Shown: in pieces, positions 18,178-30,104 of the stretch | How the letters are laid out: each line of letters opens with the position of its first letter | How positions within the stretch are numbered: position 1 is the first letter of the stretch | Origin: Sulfitobacter marinus | GTDB lineage: Bacteria > Pseudomonadota > Alphaproteobacteria > Rhodobacterales > Rhodobacteraceae | Assembly: GCF_900116285.1 (NCBI RefSeq) | Contig: NZ_FPAJ01000002.1 | Span: forward strand, 248,001-312,000 | Length of the DNA: 64,000 nucleotides | Direction: 5' to 3' | Translations under genes and position numbers: made by a program | Notes under the pieces: model-generated | What the model saw: the letters and a program-made list of their open reading frames with translations, nothing else | Database searches by the model: none | What the model was told of the DNA's origin: nothing

Positions 18178-18342
18178 ATGGCCAAACTCACCCGACGCGG
18201 CTTTGTCGCAACAGCACTGGCCGCCAGTGCGATCCGCACGCTCCCCCTAGCCGGGGCCAAGCTGGGCGGACGGCGCATTCTGACACTGGCCTATGATAAG
18301 TCCCTTGGTATGATGCGGGCGGTTGAGCGCTGGGTGCCGTAG
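18178..18342 (+). CDS. Small Tat-signal-like protein, 54 aa
   Basis: An excellent ribosome-binding site (TTGGAGG, 7 nt before the ATG) starts a 54-codon frame. Its N-terminus LTRRGFVATALAASAI has a twin-arginine motif followed by a moderately hydrophobic stretch. A conserved-looking tail RRILTLAYDKSLGMMRAVERWVP follows. I recall similar small proteins in Rhodobacterales but know no function. It sits 61 bp before the crotonase gene. The twin-arginine motif implies export to, or anchoring in, the inner membrane; no cofactor motif is visible. Confidence 0.68.
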   Translation: MAKLTRRGFVATALAASAIRTLPLAGAKLGGRRILTLAYDKSLGMMRAVERWVP

Positions 18343-18402
18343 CGTTTTGCTTTGCACAGGGGGTGATATAGGTCCAGATGGTGAAAATTACCGGAGGAAC
18401 CT

Positions 18403-19194
18403 ATGGCCCGCGTCACAATCACCTATGAAAATCACATCGCCCATGTGCGCCTGACCCGCGCAGATAAAATGAATGCCGTGGATCAGGATATGATCGACGC
18501 AATCATCGTTGCCGGCAACGAAGTCGCCGCATCTAATGCAAGGGTTGCGGTGATCTCGGGCGAGGGCAAAGCATTTTGCGCAGGCATCGACATCAGCGCC
18601 ATGGGTGCGCTGGCCGGGGGCGATCCCAAAGAGCTTATGATGCCGCGCACCCACGGCGATGGTACGACAAACCAGTGGCAAGAGGTGTCAATGGTGTGGA
18701 CACGCGTCGGCGTCCCCGTCATCGCCGCATTGCACGGCAAAGTTTACGGCGCTGGGTTGCAACTGGCCCTTGGGGCGGACATCCGCATCGCGGCACCCGA
18801 CGCGGAATTGGCGGTGATGGAGATGAAATGGGGCATCGTGCCCGACATGGGTGGCATGGTGTTGCTGCCCAAACTGGTGCGCGGCGATGTATTGCGGCTG
18901 ATGACCTATACCGCGCAACCGATCAACGCGGCGCAGGCCGAAGGCTGGGGGCTGGTCACACAGCTTGCCGATGATCCGCTGGCCGCCGCAATGGACCTGG
19001 CCGCGACCATCGCCGGCAAAAGCCCAAGTGCCATCAAAGCCGCAAAACGCCTGACAGCCTTTGCCGAGACAAGCGGAGCCGACGCGGTGTTGCTGGAAGA
19101 GTCCCGCGAGCAGGCGGAACTGCTGGGCCGCCCTCACCAGATGGAAGTGATTGCCGCCGAGTTCGGCAAACGTCCGGCGGTTTTCAAAGACTAG
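18403..19194 (+). CDS. Enoyl-CoA hydratase/isomerase family protein (crotonase)
   Basis: 263 aa crotonase fold. The oxyanion-hole segments are GEGKAFCAGIDISAMGAL (about residues 57-74) and ALHGKVYGAGLQLALGADIRIA (about 109-130). The second catalytic position reads MKWGIVPDMGGM, where hydratases usually have Glu at one of the two active positions; here Asp/Met suggests isomerase or another crotonase activity. The ribosome-binding site GGAGGA lies just before the ATG. It is annotated in relatives as crotonase/enoyl-CoA hydratase family; the substrate is unknown. Confidence 0.85.
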   Translation: MARVTITYENHIAHVRLTRADKMNAVDQDMIDAIIVAGNEVAASNARVAVISGEGKAFCAGIDISAMGALAGGDPKELMMPRTHGDGTTNQWQEVSMVWTRVGVPVIAALHGKVYGAGLQLALGADIRIAAPDAELAVMEMKWGIVPDMGGMVLLPKLVRGDVLRLMTYTAQPINAAQAEGWGLVTQLADDPLAAAMDLAATIAGKSPSAIKAAKRLTAFAETSGADAVLLEESREQAELLGRPHQMEVIAAEFGKRPAVFKD

Positions 19195-19203
19195 AAACGG
19201 TCG

Positions 19204-19229
19204 GCCCCGCCTGAGCGAACAGACGGGGC
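19204..19229 (+). terminator. Probable terminator after the crotonase gene
   Basis: GCCCCG/CGGGGC arms (6 bp) around a 14-nt loop, followed by TTTCC, 10 bp after the stop. The T-run is weak, so confidence is moderate. Confidence 0.45.
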
Positions 19230-19309
19230 TTTCCAAATAGACGATCTTCGCTTCCCAGCTAGGACCGCAAATCAAAGATCACTGATCTTGGTTTCCAAAT
19301 GGACCCGTA

Positions 19310-22393
<3,084 letters not shown>

Positions 22394-22578
22394 GATCAGC
22401 GTCCTTCTTTAAACTTGATGATGATCTAGCGGAGCAAGGCGCAAAGGGGAAGGCTGGCGGGCGGAAAACTTGGGCGCGGGGGCCGACGTGGTGTTTTGCC
22501 CGTGGGCGGCTGGACATCAGGTTTTTCGGGGCTAATGTCGGCATCAACAGATGATGGATTTCCAAAGGATGCGCGCAG

Positions 22579-24876
22579 ATGGATAAGTTCGGAAAAAGCC
22601 AGCCGGTCAAGCGGGTTGAAGATCTGCGGTTTCTGACGGGCGAAGGGCGCTATGTTGATGATATTGCGCCTGACAACGCGCTGCATGCTTATTTCTATCG
22701 CTCGCCGGTCGGGCATGGGGTGATTGCGTCGCTTGACGTGTCTGATGCGCGCGAGGCCGATGGCGTACACGCGGTGCTGACCATCGATGATCTGGAAGCG
22801 TCTGGCATGGATATTTCCATGGACGGTGCAATTTTGAAAAACCGAGACGGGACAGATGGGGCGAAACCGCTGCGCCCGATGCTGGCCAAGGGGCGCGTGC
22901 GCTTTGTGGGCGAACCGGTGGCCATTGTGATTGCAGACACGCTGGATCAAGCCCGCGATGCGGCTGAATTGATCCTGCTGGATGTGGATGATTTGCCCAC
23001 GCATATGACGCTTGAGCGGGGCGGAGAGGCGCTGCACGAAGAAGCGCCTGATAATCTGGCCTTTGATTGGGGGCTGGGCGATGAGGAAGCCACGCAAAAG
23101 GCATTCGATGCGGCGGCCAAGACCGTTAGCCTAGATGTGGGTGACAACCGCATCATCGTCAATTCACTGGAGCCGCGTGGCTGTTATGCCGAATGGGATG
23201 ACGGCAAACTGCACGTGTCCAACAATGGCCAAGGGGTTTGGGTCCACAAGGGCAACCTGAAACGTGTTTTCGCGCTGGAAGACGAACAGGTCCGCGTGAC
23301 AAACCCCGATACCGGTGGCGGCTTTGGCATGAAGGCGATGGCCTATCCTGAGTATTTCTCGGTCGCGCAGGCGGCGCGTGTTGTGGGACGCCCGGTGCGC
23401 TGGATGTCGGACCGGACCGAAGCGATGCTGAGCGACAATGGCGGGCGCGATCTGACGTCGCTGGCGGAATTTGCATTTGATGAGAATAACAAGATCACCG
23501 CCTACCGCGTCAGCACAAAATGCAATCTGGGGGCCTATAACAGCCAGTTCGGCCAACCCATTCAAGCGACGCTGTTTAGCAGGGTCTTGATGGGCGTGTA
23601 CGACGTGCAGACCACATGGCTGCAGGTCGAAGGCTATTATACCAACACTGTGCAGGTCGATGCCTATCGCGGCGCCGGCCGGCCCGAGGCGATCTATGTC
23701 TTGGAGCGCTTGATGGACCGTGCCGCGCGTGAACTGGGGGTTGATCCGTGGGAGCTGCGGCGCATCAACTTTATCAAGCCCGATCAGTTTCCCTATACCT
23801 CAGCCACCGGCGAGACTTATGACGTTGGTGAATTCGATCGTTTGCTGACCCGCGCCGCGGCTGAGGCTGACCGCGACGGTTTTGAGGCGCGCAAGGCTGC
23901 GGATGCGGCCAAGGGGCTGCTGCGGGGGCAGGGGCTTTGCTATTACATCGAAAGCATCTTGGGTGATCCGTCCGAGGGCGCGAAGGTCGAGTTTAACGAT
24001 GATGGCACCGTGTTCATTTATGTGGGGACGCAATCGAACGGGCAGGGCCACGAGACGGTTTATGCGCAGTTCCTGTCCGATCAGACAGGCATTCCGGCCG
24101 ATCTTATCCACGTGATCCAAGGCGACAGTGACTTGATCAAACAAGGTGGCGGGACAGGCGGGTCACGGTCTGTGACCACGCAGAACACAGCGACATTGGC
24201 AACGGTGGCCAAGATGACCGAGGCCTTTACCGCGTTTCTGGTCGATGAAATGGGGGTGCCCGCATCCGAGATCAGCTTTGACGATGAACGGTTCCGTGCC
24301 GAGGGGTCTAACATGACACCCACTATGCTGGAGGTTGCCGATCTGGCCCGCGAAAAAGGCCGCGACGATCTGTTGGTGCAGCATGAACGCGCGACATTGC
24401 CAGGGCGCAGCTATCCCAACGGGGCACATGTGTCAGAGGTGGTGATCGACCCTGAAACAGGCGTGGTGACGGTTGAAAACTATACGGTGGTCGATGATTT
24501 TGGCAATCTGATCAACCCGATGCTGGCCGCAGGTCAAGTGCATGGCGGGGTTGCCCAAGGTATCGGGCAGGCCATTCAAGAACATGTCGTCTATGACGAG
24601 GACGGCCAATTGTTGACCGCATCCTTCATGGACTACGCAATGCCGCGCGCGGCGGATGTGCCGTTTATCACGTTCAATTCCGAACCCGTCCCCTCAACCG
24701 CGAACCTGATGGGGATGAAGGGCTGTGGCGAGGCCGGCACCGTTGGCGCATTGGCGGCGGTGTCGAATGCGGTTCAAGATGCGTTGTGGGATCGTGGTGT
24801 GCGTCAGGCGGATATGCCGTTCACGCCGCATAAGGTCTGGGCGTTGCTGAATGATCAGGCCATCGCGGCAGAATAA
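22579..24876 (+). CDS. Form II CoxL-like molybdopterin hydroxylase large subunit
   Basis: 765 aa xanthine dehydrogenase/CO dehydrogenase family large subunit. The N-terminal Ald_Xan_dh_C domain (KRVEDLRFLTGEGRYVDD) precedes the molybdopterin-binding domain. The active-site loop reads AYRGAGRPEA (about residues 367-376), the form II signature; true CO dehydrogenases (form I) have AYxCSFR. The C-terminal KGCGEAGTVGALAAVSNAV supplies the catalytic Glu. Form II enzymes oxidise unknown, probably heterocyclic or aldehyde, substrates. The FAD (CoxM) and 2Fe-2S (CoxS) subunits expected for electron transfer are not adjacent on either side. Confidence 0.87.
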   Translation: MDKFGKSQPVKRVEDLRFLTGEGRYVDDIAPDNALHAYFYRSPVGHGVIASLDVSDAREADGVHAVLTIDDLEASGMDISMDGAILKNRDGTDGAKPLRPMLAKGRVRFVGEPVAIVIADTLDQARDAAELILLDVDDLPTHMTLERGGEALHEEAPDNLAFDWGLGDEEATQKAFDAAAKTVSLDVGDNRIIVNSLEPRGCYAEWDDGKLHVSNNGQGVWVHKGNLKRVFALEDEQVRVTNPDTGGGFGMKAMAYPEYFSVAQAARVVGRPVRWMSDRTEAMLSDNGGRDLTSLAEFAFDENNKITAYRVSTKCNLGAYNSQFGQPIQATLFSRVLMGVYDVQTTWLQVEGYYTNTVQVDAYRGAGRPEAIYVLERLMDRAARELGVDPWELRRINFIKPDQFPYTSATGETYDVGEFDRLLTRAAAEADRDGFEARKAADAAKGLLRGQGLCYYIESILGDPSEGAKVEFNDDGTVFIYVGTQSNGQGHETVYAQFLSDQTGIPADLIHVIQGDSDLIKQGGGTGGSRSVTTQNTATLATVAKMTEAFTAFLVDEMGVPASEISFDDERFRAEGSNMTPTMLEVADLAREKGRDDLLVQHERATLPGRSYPNGAHVSEVVIDPETGVVTVENYTVVDDFGNLINPMLAAGQVHGGVAQGIGQAIQEHVVYDEDGQLLTASFMDYAMPRAADVPFITFNSEPVPSTANLMGMKGCGEAGTVGALAAVSNAVQDALWDRGVRQADMPFTPHKVWALLNDQAIAAE

Positions 24877-24907
24877 GGTCGCGGTTTGGTTGGGTGAAAG
24901 GTGGGGA

Positions 24908-24965
24908 GGGGGCGCTGCCCCCGGCCCTGACGGGCCACCCCCGGGATATTTTTAAGCCAGAGAAG
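24908..24965. repeat. Roseobacter-type intergenic repeat with tandem hairpins (terminator-like)
   Basis: Hairpin GGGGGCGCTGCCCCC, then GGCCC-TGAC-GGGCC, then ACCCCCGGGATATTTTTAAG and CCAGAGAAG. I recognise this combination, including the GGGATATTTTT box and the trailing CCAGA(A/T)GAAG, as a dispersed intergenic element of Rhodobacteraceae. It also places a T-run after strong stems, so it may terminate the CoxL-like transcript. Confidence 0.6.
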
Positions 24966-24973
24966 CGTGCGGG

Positions 24974-25459
24974 CTATTTCACGATTTGCATGACGATGCA
25001 GGTGGTGGAGCCTGTGGCGTAAAGTTTGCCATCGTCGACTCCACGGATTTCGCCATGGGCGATGCCGGTGGAGCGGCCGACGTGGTCAACCGTGCCGATG
25101 CATTCGATTTGGGTGCCCAAGGGAATGGCGCGCAGAATGTTGATTTTATATTCGAGCGTTGTGTAGATCGAGCCGCGCGGGACCTTGGTTTGCACCGCAC
25201 AGGCCATCGCGGAATCGAGCAGCGTACCATACCAGCCGCCATGCACCGTGCCCAAGGGGTTTGTCACATTGAATTCCGGGGCACCACGGAACACTGCGCG
25301 GCCTTCGGCAACTTCGTGAATGATATAACCCATGGTTTGGCCAATGGGAGGGCCGGGGTTGGTGCCGTCCAGAATTTTCTGCATGAATTCAAGGCCCGAC
25401 AGCTTTAGCGCTTCTTCCCGGGGAAGCAGGTCTTGGGGGCCTTTGGCGATGCTTGGCAT
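24974..25459 (-). CDS. PaaI family thioesterase
   Basis: 161 aa hotdog-fold protein. The conserved active loop is NPLGTVHGGWYGTLLDSAMACAV, with the His-Gly-Gly and the following Asp of PaaI-type acyl-CoA thioesterases. It is followed by the ligand strand YTTLEYKINILRAIP. It would hydrolyse an acyl- or aryl-CoA in the cytosol. The start at 25459 lies 73 bp downstream of the metF stop, in the same direction, so cotranscription with metF is possible. Confidence 0.85.
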   Translation of the reverse strand: MPSIAKGPQDLLPREEALKLSGLEFMQKILDGTNPGPPIGQTMGYIIHEVAEGRAVFRGAPEFNVTNPLGTVHGGWYGTLLDSAMACAVQTKVPRGSIYTTLEYKINILRAIPLGTQIECIGTVDHVGRSTGIAHGEIRGVDDGKLYATGSTTCIVMQIVK

Positions 25460-25532
25460 GATAAAACTCCGGCAGTTAGATGCCGGAGAAGAGTGTGGAG
25501 TTTGCGGCCTGAGGGCAAGCCCGTGTTTGGTC

Positions 25533-26408
25533 TTACGCCACGTCCGACAGGGATGTTTGCGCCGTCACGCCCAAGGCACGGCAAACGCTGCGCGTCAGCT
25601 CAGGCCGGTTTAGGGTGTAGAAATGCAGGTTTTCAACGCCTTCGTCCACAAGGGTGCTGCACATCTCAGTGCACAGCGCCGTCGACAGCAGATCGTGGCG
25701 ATCATCGCGGATCGCTGTTTCAAAGGCATCGTCCAGCCAAGCAGGTACTTGGGTGCCACAGCGCGTGGCAAAGCCGCGGGCCGCTTTCCAATTGGTGATC
25801 GGCATGATGCCGGGGGTGATGGTTTTGGTGATGCCAGCCGCCGCGCAGTCATCGCGGAACCGCAGGAATGTGTCGGCCTCAAAGAAGAACTGAGTGATCG
25901 CCTCGTCCGCGCCAGCGTCGAATTTGCGTTTGAGCCATTCGATATTCTGTGCCTGATCCACGCTTTCGGGATGTGGTTCAGGATAGGCCCCGACACGCAG
26001 GGTGAAATTGCCCGTGGCGGTCAAAGCCTCGATCAGTTCGACGCTGTTGGCAAAGCCGTCGGGATGCGGGGTAAACACGCTCGCCCCGTTTTCAGGATCG
26101 CCGCGCAAGGCCACGATATCGGTCACGCCTATTTCGGCAAAGCTGTTGGCGACTTCCATGGTTTCAGACTTGCTAGCCCCGACGCAGGTCAGATGTGCGG
26201 CCACGGGCAGGCCCGAGGTACGGCGCAGAACATGGGCGGAATCGTGGGTCAGATCGCGGGTTGTCCCGCCCGCGCCATAGGTGACCGAGAAGAAACGTGG
26301 TGATAAAGGGGCCAGCGCCTGTGCGGTGTCCCATAGCCGGAACGACGCGTCGACGGACTTTGGCGGGAACACTTCGAAAGAGACGGCGGGGCTAGGCATT
26401 TTCGGCAT
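25533..26408 (-). CDS. metF: Methylenetetrahydrofolate reductase
   Basis: 291 aa, the usual bacterial MetF length. The N-terminal SFEVFPPKS contains the catalytic Glu. SVTYGAGGTTRDLT is the FAD/folate region, HLTCVGASK the His/Cys segment, ALRGDPENG the nucleotide-binding segment, and DEAITQFFFEAD the C-terminal folate-binding region. It makes 5-methyl-THF for methionine synthesis. It is divergently transcribed from a MetR-like regulator with a MetR-like operator between them. Confidence 0.95.
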   Translation of the reverse strand: MPKMPSPAVSFEVFPPKSVDASFRLWDTAQALAPLSPRFFSVTYGAGGTTRDLTHDSAHVLRRTSGLPVAAHLTCVGASKSETMEVANSFAEIGVTDIVALRGDPENGASVFTPHPDGFANSVELIEALTATGNFTLRVGAYPEPHPESVDQAQNIEWLKRKFDAGADEAITQFFFEADTFLRFRDDCAAAGITKTITPGIMPITNWKAARGFATRCGTQVPAWLDDAFETAIRDDRHDLLSTALCTEMCSTLVDEGVENLHFYTLNRPELTRSVCRALGVTAQTSLSDVA

Positions 26409-26448
26409 CCTGTTTTTGCTTTCATCCCTTGTCGCACAGATTTAGTTG

Positions 26449-26461
26449 TGAAACAAACTCA
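26449..26461. promoter_or_regulatory. Candidate MetR operator
   Basis: On the minus strand TGAG-TTTGT-TTCA, one mismatch from the MetR consensus TGAA-N5-TTCA. It is centred in the 86-bp gap between divergent metF and metR, the usual position for activation of metF and autoregulation. Confidence 0.5.
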
Positions 26462-26494
26462 TAACTTTCATCTTCAACATGAGTAACGCCTCAT

Positions 26495-27400
26495 ATGCAT
26501 ATCGAGTTCCGCCATTTGCGCACCATTCAGGCCATTCACGAGGCCGGTGGTTTGGCGCGTGCCGCTGACCAGATGAACATCACCCAATCAGCATTGTCGC
26601 ATCAGGTTAAAGGGCTCGAAGATCAAGCGGGGGTCGAGCTGTTTGTACGCCGGTCCAAGCCGCTTAAGCTGTCACCGGCGGGGTTGCGATTGCTGAAGCT
26701 GGCACAGCAGGTGTTGCCGCAGCTGGAGGCGGCACAGGCCGAGTTTATGGGGCTGCGCGCGGGCAGCACGGGGCGGATGCATATCGCGATTGAATGCCAT
26801 GCGTGTTTTGAATGGCTGTTTCCGGTGCTCGAGCAGTTTCGGAAACTATGGCCGGATGTGGATGTGGATATTCGCCCTGGTCTGGCCTTCGATGCCCTGC
26901 CTGCATTGCTGCGCGAGGAAGTGGATCTGGTGGTGTCATCGGATCCCGAAGACCTGCCCGGCGTCGAATTTGTCGAGTTGTTTGATTACAATCCGGTGTT
27001 CGTTGCGGCCAGCGCCCATCCATTGGCTGCCAAGCCATATGTCGAAGCCAGCGATTTTCGCGCCGAGACGTTGATTACCTATCCGGTTGAGCGGACCCGG
27101 CTGGATGTGTTCAGCCAGTTGCTGATCCCTGCCAAGGTTGAGCCACTGGCGATCCGGCAGGTGGAATTGACGGCGGTGATTTTGTTACTGGTTGCGTCCA
27201 ACCGTGGTGTGTCGGTGTTGCCAGATTGGGTGGTGCGCGAGGTGAAATACAGCAGCGATTATGTGACGCGTCCGCTGACAAAAAACGGCATCACCCGCAG
27301 GCTTTATGCAGCGGTGCGGCGCGATGATCTAGGCAAACCATATATGGAAAAATTGCTGAAGCTGGCGGGCGAGGAAGCGCGGAAGCTGCAGCAGTTTTGA
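26495..27400 (+). CDS. metR: LysR family regulator, MetR-like
   Basis: 301 aa. The N-terminal winged helix reads FRHLRTIQAIHEAGGLARAA and MNITQSALSHQVKGLE, close to MetR rather than generic LysR. The effector domain (from about residue 90) has MHIAIECHACFEWLFPVLE, the characteristic MetR segment that senses homocysteine. Divergent placement from metF supports the name. It regulates methionine biosynthesis genes. Confidence 0.88.
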   Translation: MHIEFRHLRTIQAIHEAGGLARAADQMNITQSALSHQVKGLEDQAGVELFVRRSKPLKLSPAGLRLLKLAQQVLPQLEAAQAEFMGLRAGSTGRMHIAIECHACFEWLFPVLEQFRKLWPDVDVDIRPGLAFDALPALLREEVDLVVSSDPEDLPGVEFVELFDYNPVFVAASAHPLAAKPYVEASDFRAETLITYPVERTRLDVFSQLLIPAKVEPLAIRQVELTAVILLLVASNRGVSVLPDWVVREVKYSSDYVTRPLTKNGITRRLYAAVRRDDLGKPYMEKLLKLAGEEARKLQQF

Positions 27401-27544
27401 AACTGGGCTGCGGGGTTTGTTGTCTTTGCCCATCGGTCGTTCAATGCCAGCATAGGTAATGTGAGCTTTGTCGAAAGCGCCGGTTTGGGGCTGTAGATGA
27501 AATCATCAATGTTTGTATCGCCCAAGCCGTTATAAAACGCCATT

Positions 27545-27697
27545 TCACTTTTCCCGCTCTTCCAGCAGAACCCGAAGGTCTTCCCGCGTCAGCCCTATAT
27601 CATCCAGCCACCGATCATCTTTACGCATCAACAACCACGCCATTGATCGCCGTCGATCATGCAGAGCCTTCCAGCGTTTCAATAGTTTCCAAATCAT
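27545..27697 (-). CDS. DUF1127 family small protein, 50 aa
   Basis: Reading the minus strand gives a 50-aa basic protein: MIWKLLKRWKALHDRRRS, then MAWLLMRKDDRWLDDIGLTREDLR and VLLEEREK. The DDRWLDDIGLTREDL segment is the DUF1127 (YjiS-like) signature, including the conserved L.DIG..R. GGAAAGG lies about 10 nt before the ATG. Proteins of this family are short arginine-rich factors; some alphaproteobacterial members bind RNA and affect sRNA maturation and phosphate or carbon metabolism. It is divergent from the LysR gene at 27805, which may regulate it. The 27401-27544 stretch holds nothing else I can support. Confidence 0.82.
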   Translation of the reverse strand: MIWKLLKRWKALHDRRRSMAWLLMRKDDRWLDDIGLTREDLRVLLEEREK

Positions 27698-27804
27698 TTG
27701 CTGTCTGCCTTTCCATCACGAAAGCCAGTTTTCAGCGATTAATTGACATCAATCAAATGCATAGTAATGATGGTAGGCATATAAAATTATGATGGGTATC
27801 TGCC

Positions 27805-28689
27805 ATGCAGCCACCACTTGATAGCAATCTCATGCGCGGTTTTCTGGCGGTTGTTGACGCAGGCTCGGTGACGCGTGCGGCTGATCAAATGGGCCGCACG
27901 CAATCAGCCGTGTCCATGCAAATTCGCAGGCTAGAAGAAAGCCTGGGCCAGAGCGTTTTTATCCGTGAACCGCAAGGGGTCAGTCTTACCGAAAGAGGTA
28001 GACAACTGTTGCCTTATGCGCGCCGGGTTGTCGGCCTGCTGGATGAGACGGCAACAGCCTTGCGGGAAAAACCGCTTTCTGGGCCGGTGCGTGTCGGCAT
28101 ACCTGATGAATATGTGCAAAGCATCTTGCCCTCGGCTCTTGCATCATTTTCACAACGCCATCCCGATACACAGGTAACCGCCCGTTGCGATTTCAGCGCG
28201 CCGCAGTTGGCGGCGTTGGCGGCCGACAAGATTGATCTCGCAGTGGTTTACGAAGGCTATAGCGAAGATGAAGTCGAGGTTCTTGCCGTTGATCCGACGG
28301 TCTGGGTCACATCGATCTCTCACTCCCAGCACTTGTGCCGGCCTTTGCCCATATCGATCTATTTCAGTTCGGATTGGTGTCGCGACTACGCTCTGCATTC
28401 GCTGGACCAGATTGGAATAGACTATTACCCGGCCTTCGAATGCGACACGTCGGCGAGCATGCGCAGCGCCGTCATAAACGGCATTGCAATTGCTCCCTTG
28501 GCGCGCAGCTCCATTCCGTCTGGATGCCGTGAACTCACAGCTGAGGACGGTTTTGTGACGATCGACAATGCGCGCGTCGTTCTGCACCGCAATGCCGCAG
28601 GCACATCACCTGCGATTGAAGCGATGGTCGCGACGCTGCGCGATGCCTTCTGCCCATTTGCTGAAAAACGTGTAGGTTTTGGGCCGTAG
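27805..28689 (+). CDS. LysR family transcriptional regulator
   Basis: 294 aa. The N-terminal HTH contains MRGFLAVVDAGSVTRAADQM and GRTQSAVSMQIRRLEESLG, followed by a type 2 periplasmic-binding effector domain from about residue 92 (VRVGIPDEYVQSILPSAL). AT-rich sequence with a LysR-style T-N11-A pattern lies upstream (AATTGACATCAATCAAATG). It faces away from the DUF1127 gene. Its target and ligand are unknown. Confidence 0.88.
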   Translation: MQPPLDSNLMRGFLAVVDAGSVTRAADQMGRTQSAVSMQIRRLEESLGQSVFIREPQGVSLTERGRQLLPYARRVVGLLDETATALREKPLSGPVRVGIPDEYVQSILPSALASFSQRHPDTQVTARCDFSAPQLAALAADKIDLAVVYEGYSEDEVEVLAVDPTVWVTSISHSQHLCRPLPISIYFSSDWCRDYALHSLDQIGIDYYPAFECDTSASMRSAVINGIAIAPLARSSIPSGCRELTAEDGFVTIDNARVVLHRNAAGTSPAIEAMVATLRDAFCPFAEKRVGFGP

Positions 28690-28839
28690 GCATACCCGGC
28701 CTAAGTCGGTAGTCATGCAAGATGTAGCATCGCGCAATTTAGGGACGGCCTTCTACTGCCCGGTTGCCGAAGCTGCGCAATCGTTCTTGAGTAGGAGGAA
28801 ATGTGGTTTCGCAAGGCGTTACATATCGCCTGCTTACCT

Positions 28840-28871
28840 TAAAAACAGGCAGGGACGCTGACGCCCCTGCC
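28840..28871 (-). terminator. Intrinsic terminator of the 28880-29920 oxidoreductase gene
   Basis: Stem GGCAGGGACG/CGCCCCTGCC (one mismatch) with loop CTGA. Read on the minus strand it is followed by TGTTTTTAAGG. It lies 9 bp after the oxidoreductase stop. Confidence 0.78.
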
Positions 28872-28879
28872 AGATCGAT

Positions 28880-29920
28880 TTAGACGACCTTGACGATTGC
28901 CTTGCCGTTGTTGCCACCGGTCAGCAAATCCATAAAGGCTTGGGGTGCGTTTTCCAGACCTTCGGTGATGTCTTCTTGGACGGCGATTGAGCCATCCGCC
29001 ACTTTGGGTGCGACTTCTTTTAGGAAGTTGGGGAAGTTGCCCCAGTGGTTGGAAATGATGAAGCCGTTCACGCTGAGGAAGTTCACCAAGATCGTGCGCC
29101 ATAGTTTTGGTGCTGTCAGGGCTTCTTGGGCTGCATTCGCGCCCAGACCACCGGCGTTATACCATGCAATCATGCCGCAGATCGGAATACGGCCAAAGGG
29201 GTTCATCAGGGGCATCACGGCCTCAAGCACTTTGCCACCGACGTTTTCGAAATAGATGTCGATGCCTTTGGGGCAGGCTTCTTTCAGCGCGGCGCGCAAG
29301 GATTTTGCATCCGGATACGCGCGGTGATCCAGACATTCGTCAAAGCCGAAATGCTCCTTGGCTGTTGCGCATTTATCCGCACCGCCCGCAATGCCCACCA
29401 CGCGCAGCCCGTGCGTCTTGGCGATCTGGCCGACCATGGACCCGACGGGGCCGGTGGCGGCAGCAACAACCAGCGTTTCGCCTGCCTTGGGGCGACCATA
29501 TTCCATAAGACCTTGCCAACCGGTAAAGCCGGGCATGCCCAAGACGCCCAATGATGTGGTGATCGGTACCTGCGCAGGGTCAACCTTGCGCAGCATTTTG
29601 GCGGGTTGCACACCATGGGTGGACCAGCCGAACATACCGAAAGCGAAATCACCAGGTTTGAAATCGGGGCTGTTGGAGGCAATCACCTCGCCGACCGAAC
29701 CGCCTTCCATCGTGCCGCCGATAGGCACGGGGGCCGCGTAAGATTTCGCGTCATCCATGCGGCCGCGCATATAAGGGTCAAGCGACATATAGTGCACGCG
29801 CACCAGCACTTCGCCATCGCCCGGCGTTGGCACGGCAGATTCCTCTAGGCGAAAGTTATCGGCCGTGGGCGCGCCATCGGGGCGGGATGCCAAGACGATA
29901 TGTTTCATTGTATCGGTCAT
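28880..29920 (-). CDS. NADP-dependent MDR oxidoreductase (CurA/LTB4-dehydrogenase-like)
   Basis: 346 aa, zinc-free medium-chain reductase. The N-terminal YMSLDPYMRGRMDD is the family hallmark. The Rossmann motif VAAATGPVGSMVGQIAK lies near residue 155 and is followed by VVGIAGGADKC. DIYFENVGGKVLEAV is typical of curcumin reductase/leukotriene B4 dehydrogenases. It reduces alpha,beta-unsaturated ketones or aldehydes with NADPH. ATG 29920 is preferred over an upstream TTG because GGAGGA lies 8 nt before it. Confidence 0.9.
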   Translation of the reverse strand: MTDTMKHIVLASRPDGAPTADNFRLEESAVPTPGDGEVLVRVHYMSLDPYMRGRMDDAKSYAAPVPIGGTMEGGSVGEVIASNSPDFKPGDFAFGMFGWSTHGVQPAKMLRKVDPAQVPITTSLGVLGMPGFTGWQGLMEYGRPKAGETLVVAAATGPVGSMVGQIAKTHGLRVVGIAGGADKCATAKEHFGFDECLDHRAYPDAKSLRAALKEACPKGIDIYFENVGGKVLEAVMPLMNPFGRIPICGMIAWYNAGGLGANAAQEALTAPKLWRTILVNFLSVNGFIISNHWGNFPNFLKEVAPKVADGSIAVQEDITEGLENAPQAFMDLLTGGNNGKAIVKVV

Positions 29921-30104
29921 TTCGGGGTCCTCCAATTAATTCCTCAGGGGTACCGTATCTGGAAACCCTAACGGCGCAAGGCGGGTTCATCCGGCACGTT
30001 ACGTCAGAGCCTTGTTTACCCTGATAGGGCTTTGGCATTCTGGCCCTTGGCAATCTGGGCTTGCGGGCTTAAAGGGAGGGCTGATTGAATGAAGGGCGCG
30101 GAAA

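Noticed and set aside
27304..27543. 79-codon minus-strand frame directly after the DUF1127 gene
   Set aside because: It begins 1 bp after the DUF1127 stop but overlaps the 3' end of metR on the other strand, has only a weak ribosome-binding site and no recognisable domain. I cannot support it as a gene.
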